Shown: one piece after another, positions 58,793 to 64,000 of the stretch
How positions within the stretch are numbered: position 1 is the stretch's first letter
Layout: each line of letters begins with the position of its first letter
Source of the DNA: Caulobacter henricii
GTDB taxonomy: Bacteria > Pseudomonadota > Alphaproteobacteria > Caulobacterales > Caulobacteraceae
Assembly: GCF_001414055.1 (NCBI RefSeq)
Contig: NZ_CP013002.1
Location: 576,501 to 640,500, forward strand
Reading direction: 5' to 3'
DNA: 64,000 nt
Notes under the pieces: model-generated
Seen by the model: only the letters and a program-made list of their open reading frames with translations
Databases searched by the model: none
What the model was told of the DNA's origin: nothing
Program-made: the position numbers and the translations under genes

Positions 58793-60387
58793 GTTGAAGG
58801 GGCGGACAGGGTCACCGTCCGCTCGCAGATCGCCACCGGCGAAGGCCGGTGGCTGACCAGCACCAGACCCTGGCCCGTACGGTCCAGGCGCGCGATCAGG
58901 CGATCCAGCAACCGGGTCTCGGTGGCGGCATCCAGACCTTCGGTCGGTTCATCCAGTAACAGCCAGGGCGCAGGCCGCAGATAGGCCCGGGCCAGGGACA
59001 GCCTCCGGCGTTCACCGCCGGAAAGCCGCTCACCATTGTCGCCCAGCCAGGTGTTCAGACCCGCCGGAGCCGCACGAATGCGCGTGTCCAGTGCGGCGTC
59101 CGTGAGGGCTGCCCACATCGCTTCCTCAGTCGCGTCTGGCGCTGCCAGGCGCAGGTTGTCGGCCACGGTTCCGGCGATCAGGGCCGCGTCCTGGGGGGCC
59201 AGGGCGAAGGCCGCGCGAACCCTGGCCAGGTCGAGACCGGCCAGGTCGTGCCCACCCAGACGCAGGTCGCCGGCCTTCGACGGCCGCAGCGCCATCAGCC
59301 GTTCGAGCAGGGTCGTCTTGCCGCTGCCCGAGGCGCCGGTGATGGCGATACGGCTGCCCGCCGAAAAGTCCTGCCCGGCAAAATGCAGGTCCAGTCCCGG
59401 CAGATCCGTCTCCGTCGCCGGCCTGGGGGCATGTCGCAGCACCCCGTCCAGTCGTTCGGCGGCCTGGTCGGCCGCGCCGTCCTGATCGAAGGCCGAGGCC
59501 ATGGCCCCGACACCCTCCACGGCCATGGTGGCGGCCAGCCCGGCCAGGGCCGCCAGGGCGGCACCGGCCGGAGCGGCCAGCAGTACGGCGGCGACGACGG
59601 CCAGGCCAAGAACCGTGGCCTGGGAGACGGCGATCCAGCCCCTGGCCCGGGCAGCGGCCAGCCGGGCCTGATCGACCGCCTCGCCGCGTCTCGCCAAGGT
59701 CTGGCGGGCATAGGCCTCGAGACCAAAGGCCCGCAGTTCCGGGGCTGCGGCTGACAGACTGGCGGTGGCGTCCTTCAGGGCCCCGATGCGCGTCTGGATC
59801 TCGCGGCCGGCGGGGGCGGAGAACCGGCGGGCCAGGGCCCGGGCGATCAGCAGCGCAGCCGCTGCCGAGACCAGAATCGCCAGGGCGGGGCCCCAGCCCG
59901 CCAGAGCGCCCAGCCCGAGCCCGGCCGTCACCGCCGCGCCCGCGCCCCAGGGAGCCGACAGCCGCACAAAGCGGGTCTCGATGGCGTCGACATCCTGGAC
60001 CAGTCGGGCCGAGGCTTCGCCGCCCGACAGGCTCAGGGCTTCGGCCGGTGGAGCGGCCGCGAGGGCGGAAAACAGCACGGGCCGGATCGCGGCAAGCGAC
60101 TTCAGGGCGGCGGCATGACCGCTCAGGCGCTCGCCATAGCGCGCGCCGGTACGCAGAATGGCCAGCAGCCGGATGGTGGCGCTGGGCAGCAGAACATTGA
60201 AGGCCTGGGCGCTGGCCAGGCCGGCGAGGCCCGCCAGGAAAGAGGCCGTGATGAACCAGCCCGACAGGCCGAGAAGCAGGGTCGAGGCACCACCGACCAC
60301 GGCCGCGCAGATCGCCGCCAGCCACAGGCCCTCGGCATGACGGCGGCGCTGCAGCCGGATCAGGGTCTGTAGGGGCGAGGGGCTCAT
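58789..60387 (-). CDS. cydC: Glutathione/cysteine ABC exporter subunit CydC
   Basis: 532 residues, ABC half-transporter. Six membrane helices (20-300), Walker A ITGASGSGKTTLLERLM, Q-loop, signature LSGGERRRLSLARAYLR and Walker B WLLLDEPTEGLD. With CydD it exports glutathione and cysteine to the periplasm, needed for heme insertion into cytochrome bd. Its start overlaps the cydD stop (ATGA). It stands divergent to cydAB and is controlled from the shared FixK-box region. Confidence 0.94.
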   Translation of the reverse strand: MSPSPLQTLIRLQRRRHAEGLWLAAICAAVVGGASTLLLGLSGWFITASFLAGLAGLASAQAFNVLLPSATIRLLAILRTGARYGERLSGHAAALKSLAAIRPVLFSALAAAPPAEALSLSGGEASARLVQDVDAIETRFVRLSAPWGAGAAVTAGLGLGALAGWGPALAILVSAAAALLIARALARRFSAPAGREIQTRIGALKDATASLSAAAPELRAFGLEAYARQTLARRGEAVDQARLAAARARGWIAVSQATVLGLAVVAAVLLAAPAGAALAALAGLAATMAVEGVGAMASAFDQDGAADQAAERLDGVLRHAPRPATETDLPGLDLHFAGQDFSAGSRIAITGASGSGKTTLLERLMALRPSKAGDLRLGGHDLAGLDLARVRAAFALAPQDAALIAGTVADNLRLAAPDATEEAMWAALTDAALDTRIRAAPAGLNTWLGDNGERLSGGERRRLSLARAYLRPAPWLLLDEPTEGLDAATETRLLDRLIARLDRTGQGLVLVSHRPSPVAICERTVTLSAPST

Positions 60388-62036
60388 GCCAGGGTCACCA
60401 CATGGTCGGCCAGGGCCGCGACGGCCTGGGCGTGGGTGGCGATCAGGGTGGTCCGGCCCCTGGCCGCCTCGGCTATGGCCTCGAGGAGCTCGGCTTCTGC
60501 AGCGGCATCGAGATTGGCGGTCGGTTCGTCCAGCAGCAGGATCGGCGCAGGCTTGAGGATGGCGCGGGCCAGGGACAGTCGCCGCCGTTCGCCCCCCGAC
60601 AGACCGCTGCCCCGCTCGTCCAGCCAGGTGTCCAGACCCGCCGATCGCCTGGACAGGGCTGCGGCTAGCCCCACGCGCTCGGCGGCCGACTCGATCTCGG
60701 CCCGGCTGGCGCTGCGATGGGCCAGGGCGATGTTGTCGGCCAGGGATCCCGGCATGATCAGGGGATGTTGTCCGGCCCAGGCGATCTGGCCCGTCAGGCT
60801 GCCGAGCTCGGCCAGGGTCTGGCCATTGACCAGGACCGCGCCTTCGGTCAGCGGGGCCAGGTCGAGCAGCAGGTTCAGCAGGGAGGTCTTGCCCGAGCCG
60901 CTGGGGCCCAGCAGGGCGACGATCTTCCCGGCGGCAATCTCCAGATCAAGCTGCTGCACGGCCGGGGCATCGGCCTCGGGATAGTGGATGGTCACCCGGC
61001 TGAAGCGGATCACCGGCGGTTCAGTCAGGGTCGGTGCGTCGGTGCGAGGACTGGCCGAAGGCAGGGCGATCAGGCTGGCGGTCGCGGCCTCGGCGGCCTG
61101 GCGGTCGTGATAGGCCGCCGCCAGCCGCCGCATCGGCAGATAGATCTCCGGGGCCAGGGCCAGTACGAAGAAGGCGCGCTTCAGGTCCAGCTGTTCGGGT
61201 ACCGGAAACGGCAGCAGGCGCAGCAGGTTGAAGCCGCAATAGACCGCTACCAGGGCCACGGAGAGGGCGGCAAAGAATTCCAGTGCCCCCGTCGAGAAGA
61301 AGGCGACCCGCAGGACCCTTATGGTGCGGTTCGCCAGGTCTTCGGCCGAGCGGGCCAGATCACGGGTGATCCGCGACTCGGCCTGGAAGGCCAGCACCAC
61401 CGGCAGGGCGCGCACCCGGTCGAGAAACATCCCCGAAAGCCGTTCCAGGGCGAGGAACTGGGCGCGGGATTCGGCTGCGGCGGCCGTACCGGCCAGGGCC
61501 ATGGCGATGATGAACGGGACCAGGGCCCCCAGCAGGATGGCTGCAGCGATCGGGCTGGCGACGGCCGCGACGGCGATCAGGGCCAGGGGCGTGGCAGCGG
61601 CGGCAAACCGGGCCGGGATGAAGCGGGAGACATGGCCGTCCAGAGCCTCGACGCCCTCGACGACGGCGGTGGTCACGGCCGCACTCGAGACACTGCCGCC
61701 GGGATTGCGGGCGACCAGGGCCGTCACGGCCTCGGCGCGGGCGGCGGCTTTCACCCTGGCGGCAGCCTCGGCACCCGCCTCCAGGGCCAGTTTGGCCATG
61801 ACGCCGCGGGCGATCATCGCCAGGCAAAGCAGGGCAAGCCAGACGCGAAAGCCTTTTCCGGTCGCCAGGGCGTCGATCGTAAAGGCCAGGGTCGCCGCAA
61901 AGCCGGCAGCAGCAACGCCGTCCAGCACAACAAGGCCGCGCGCGCGGCGCAGGGCAGACGCGCCCGCGCCTGCGAGGGCCATCAATTTCGTGGCGACCGG
62001 GGAGGGGCCAGCGATAAGCGCTGGACGAGCTTGCAT
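60384..62036 (-). CDS. cydD: Glutathione/cysteine ABC exporter subunit CydD
   Basis: 550 residues from the ATG at 62036; the frame continues far upstream antisense to cydA and is not used. Membrane domain (about 30-310) with VEALDGHVSRFIPARFAA, then Walker A LLGPSGSGKTSLLNLLL, signature GLSGGERRRLSLARAILKP and Walker B ILLLDEPTANLD. Heterodimer partner of CydC. First gene of the cydDC unit. The FixK box at 62070-62083 is 34 bases before its start. Confidence 0.94.
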   Translation of the reverse strand: MQARPALIAGPSPVATKLMALAGAGASALRRARGLVVLDGVAAAGFAATLAFTIDALATGKGFRVWLALLCLAMIARGVMAKLALEAGAEAAARVKAAARAEAVTALVARNPGGSVSSAAVTTAVVEGVEALDGHVSRFIPARFAAAATPLALIAVAAVASPIAAAILLGALVPFIIAMALAGTAAAAESRAQFLALERLSGMFLDRVRALPVVLAFQAESRITRDLARSAEDLANRTIRVLRVAFFSTGALEFFAALSVALVAVYCGFNLLRLLPFPVPEQLDLKRAFFVLALAPEIYLPMRRLAAAYHDRQAAEAATASLIALPSASPRTDAPTLTEPPVIRFSRVTIHYPEADAPAVQQLDLEIAAGKIVALLGPSGSGKTSLLNLLLDLAPLTEGAVLVNGQTLAELGSLTGQIAWAGQHPLIMPGSLADNIALAHRSASRAEIESAAERVGLAAALSRRSAGLDTWLDERGSGLSGGERRRLSLARAILKPAPILLLDEPTANLDAAAEAELLEAIAEAARGRTTLIATHAQAVAALADHVVTLA

Positions 62037-62069
62037 GGGTTGAGTGTAGGTTGGCGATGTCCGTTGGCC

Positions 62070-62083
62070 TTGATATGGATCAA
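62070..62083. promoter_or_regulatory. FixK/FNR box between cydDC and cydAB
   Basis: TTGATATGGATCAA, a perfect TTGA-N6-TCAA site. For cydA a start of transcription near 62118 would put it at about -41, leaving a 42-base leader. It could serve both divergent units. Confidence 0.7.
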
Positions 62084-62159
62084 GGCTTTTGCGGTCGGAC
62101 CGGCCTAGGGCAGAGCTCTCGGTCGGCGCGATCATTCGCCGTCCGTATCGGAGCTGTGC

Positions 62160-63719
62160 ATGGACCCCGCCGTCGTCGATCTCTCGAGGCTGCAGTTCGC
62201 GCTGACCGCGCTGTACCACTTCCTGTTCGTGCCTCTGACCCTGGGGCTCTCGTTCATGCTCGTCATCATGGAGAGCATCTACGTGATGACCAAGCGCCCA
62301 ATCTGGCGAACGGTCACGCGGTTCTGGGCCGGGCTGTTTGGCATCAACTTTGTCCTGGGCGTGGCCACGGGCCTGACCATGGAATTCCAGTTCGGCATGA
62401 ACTGGTCCTACTACTCGCACTATGTCGGGGACATCTTCGGCGCGCCGCTGGCGATCGAGGGCCTGATGGCCTTCTTCCTGGAAGCCACCTTTGTCGGCCT
62501 GATGTTCTTCGGCTGGGACAAGCTGTCCAGGGTGGGACACCTGTTCGTCACCTTCCTGGTCGCCGTCGGCACCAATTTCTCCGCCCTGTGGATCCTGGTC
62601 GCCAATGGCTGGATGCAGAACCCGGTCGGCGCGGCCTTCAATCCTGAGACCATGCGCATGGAGGTCACCGATTTTGGTGCCGTGATCTTCAATCCGGTGG
62701 CCCAGGCCAAGTTCGTGCACACGGTCAGCGCCGGCTACACCATCGCCGCCGTCTTCGTGCTGGGGGTTTCGGCCTGGTATCTGCTCAAGGGCAAGTATGT
62801 CGGCGTGGCCAAGCGCTCGATGACGGTCGCCGCCGCCTTCGGCCTGGCCTCGTCCCTCTCGGTCGTCGTGCTGGGTGACGAGAGCGGCTATACCCTGACC
62901 GACAACCAGAGAATGAAGCTGGCCGCCCTTGAGGCCATGTGGGAGACCGAACCTGCCCCGGCCGGCCTGGCGGCCTTCGGCATTCCCAGCCTCGCTGACC
63001 GCAAGACCCACTACGAGGTCAAGATTCCCTATGTGCTGGGCCTGATCGCCACGCGCAGCATCGACAAGCCGGTCGCCGGCATCTTCGAACTGGTCGCCAC
63101 GGCCGAGGATCGCATCGAATCCGGGATTATCGCCTATGGTGCCGTGGAGGCTCTGAAGGCCAATCCCAAGGACCTCGCCGCCCGGGCCACCTTCGAGCAG
63201 CATCGCCGCGACCTGGGCTATGGCCTGATGCTCAAGCGCTATGTCTCCGACCCGCGCATGGCCGATCCGGCCACGATCAAGCGCACGGCCTGGGATACGG
63301 TGCCCAATGTGCCGGTGATGTTCTGGGCCTTCCGGATCATGGCCGGGACCGGCCTGCTGCTGATCGCCCTGTTCGCCACCGCCTTCGTGCTGGTCACCCT
63401 GCGCAAACACCAGACCAAGTGGTTCCTGATCCTGGCGGTCTGCGCCATCCCGCTGCCGTGGATCGCTTCGGAGCTGGGCTGGGTCCTCGCCGAGGTCGGC
63501 CGTCAGCCCTGGGCCGTGGAGGGCGTGCTACCGACCTTCCTGGGCGCGTCCAGCCTGAGCGTCGCCCAGCTCTGGACCACCATCATCGCCTTCACCCTGC
63601 TCTATGGCGCCCTTGCGGTGGTCGAGGTCGGGCTGATCCTGCGCCACATCAAGAAGGGCCCCTTCGCCGAGCAGGAGACCTTTGCCGTCTCCCCCGCCGG
63701 CGAACCGGCCGTCGCCTGA
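62160..63719 (+). CDS. cydA: Cytochrome bd quinol oxidase subunit I
   Basis: 519 residues. Nine-helix heme-bearing subunit. The N-terminal His of ALTALYHFLFVPLTLGLSF ligates heme b595. GIPSLADRKTHYEVKIPYVLGLIATRS begins the periplasmic Q-loop, and SELGWVLAEVGRQPWAVEGVLPT is the conserved quinol-site block near 425. It oxidises ubiquinol and reduces oxygen to water with very high affinity. First gene of the cydAB operon; 3 bases separate its stop from a GTG/ATG region opening cydB. Confidence 0.96.
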   Translation: MDPAVVDLSRLQFALTALYHFLFVPLTLGLSFMLVIMESIYVMTKRPIWRTVTRFWAGLFGINFVLGVATGLTMEFQFGMNWSYYSHYVGDIFGAPLAIEGLMAFFLEATFVGLMFFGWDKLSRVGHLFVTFLVAVGTNFSALWILVANGWMQNPVGAAFNPETMRMEVTDFGAVIFNPVAQAKFVHTVSAGYTIAAVFVLGVSAWYLLKGKYVGVAKRSMTVAAAFGLASSLSVVVLGDESGYTLTDNQRMKLAALEAMWETEPAPAGLAAFGIPSLADRKTHYEVKIPYVLGLIATRSIDKPVAGIFELVATAEDRIESGIIAYGAVEALKANPKDLAARATFEQHRRDLGYGLMLKRYVSDPRMADPATIKRTAWDTVPNVPVMFWAFRIMAGTGLLLIALFATAFVLVTLRKHQTKWFLILAVCAIPLPWIASELGWVLAEVGRQPWAVEGVLPTFLGASSLSVAQLWTTIIAFTLLYGALAVVEVGLILRHIKKGPFAEQETFAVSPAGEPAVA

Positions 63720-63731
63720 GGAATGACCGTC

Positions 63732-64000
63732 ATGGAACTTCCAATCGACTATGCGACCCTGAGGGTCATCTGGTGGGCGCTGATGGGCGTCCTGCTGATC
63801 GGTTTTGCCCTGACCGACGGCTTTGACATGGGTGTCGGGGCCCTGCTGCCCTTCGTGGCCAAGACCGACGAAGAGCGGCGCATGGTGATCAACACCGTCG
63901 GCGCGACCTGGGAAGGCAACCAGGTGTGGTTCATCCTCGGCGGCGGCGCGATCTTCGCGGCCTGGCCTCTGGTCTATGCCGTCAGCTTTTCAGGCTTCTA
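63732..64000 (+). CDS. cydB: Cytochrome bd quinol oxidase subunit II (partial, cut by window end)
   Basis: First 89 codons, running out of the window. Starts [40 protein letters not shown] and the heme-d-region [30 protein letters not shown] are clear CydB signatures. An ATG at 63723 is also in frame, but GAGGA nine bases before 63732 favours the latter. Pairs with CydA. Confidence 0.93.
   Translation, partial: MELPIDYATLRVIWWALMGVLLIGFALTDGFDMGVGALLPFVAKTDEERRMVINTVGATWEGNQVWFILGGGAIFAAWPLVYAVSFSGF

Noticed and set aside
1..64000. CRISPR arrays, rRNA genes, riboswitches and intact insertion sequences
   Set aside because: No regularly spaced repeats, rRNA sequence, B12-riboswitch box before the B12-related genes, or transposase gene was recognised by reading.

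Overview
The window reads as chromosomal DNA of a high-GC alphaproteobacterium of the Caulobacter type (Caulobacter or a very close relative). The evidence is a CpdR orthologue with its phospho-acceptor at D51, a motA gene without motB beside it, a FixK/FixT/FixJ/FixL/CydDCAB block, an OmpA-family porin with a long proline hinge, a TonB-dependent receptor, and many short GC-rich intergenic repeats of the kind common in caulobacters. No plasmid, prophage or intact insertion sequence is visible. The assignment is from memory of families; no database was searched.

Layout. 1-2.6 kb: a secreted protein, a long repeat-filled gap and a LysR regulator. 2.9-11.9 kb: etfBA, a cobalamin adenosyltransferase, two TetR regulators, a serine hydrolase, a methylsuccinyl-CoA dehydrogenase-like acyl-CoA dehydrogenase and a glutathione transferase. 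11.9-20.8 kb: two recently homogenised lipoprotein paralogues, an SH3/glycine-zipper protein, a CAAX protease, a Rieske oxygenase, an M20 peptidase, a second repeat-filled gap and a GH5 glycosidase. 21-27.5 kb: crotonyl-CoA carboxylase/reductase, a crotonase-fold protein, a YdcH-like protein, a flavin oxidoreductase/MerR pair and ethylmalonyl-CoA mutase. 27.5-38.7 kb: transporter, TetR, TonB receptor, SDR, hybrid histidine kinase, aminotransferase and two GNATs. 38.7-40 kb: a probably foreign FkbM methyltransferase. 40-46.9 kb: a GGDEF-EAL protein, TypA, a candidate small RNA, an N-formylglutamate amidohydrolase and CpdR. 47-48.7 kb: tRNA-Val followed by an atypical alginate-lyase-like gene and a possible receptor remnant. 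49-55 kb: OmpA porin, MnmC, a lipoprotein, MotA and an MFS transporter. 55-64 kb: the low-oxygen regulators fixK, fixT, fixJ and fixL, the cydDC exporter, and cydAB (cydB is cut by the window end).

Two themes join the genes. First, ccr, ecm and an mcd-like gene, with etfBA and a B12 adenosyltransferase, supply several steps of the ethylmalonyl-CoA pathway for C2 assimilation. Three of these promoters (etfBA, ccr, ecm) carry the same TTGC-N3-GCAA palindrome, which suggests a common regulator, possibly PhaR. Second, FixK/FNR-type boxes (TTGA-N6-TCAA) lie before fixT, between cydDC and cydAB, before a 33-residue membrane peptide, and before the YdcH-like gene 35 kb away.

The most noteworthy unexplained items are the FixK-box micro-protein (58691-58792), the candidate MmgR/alpha-r8-like small RNA (45226-45307), the shared ethylmalonyl-pathway operator, and a roughly 430-bp dispersed repeat present twice in opposite orientation.
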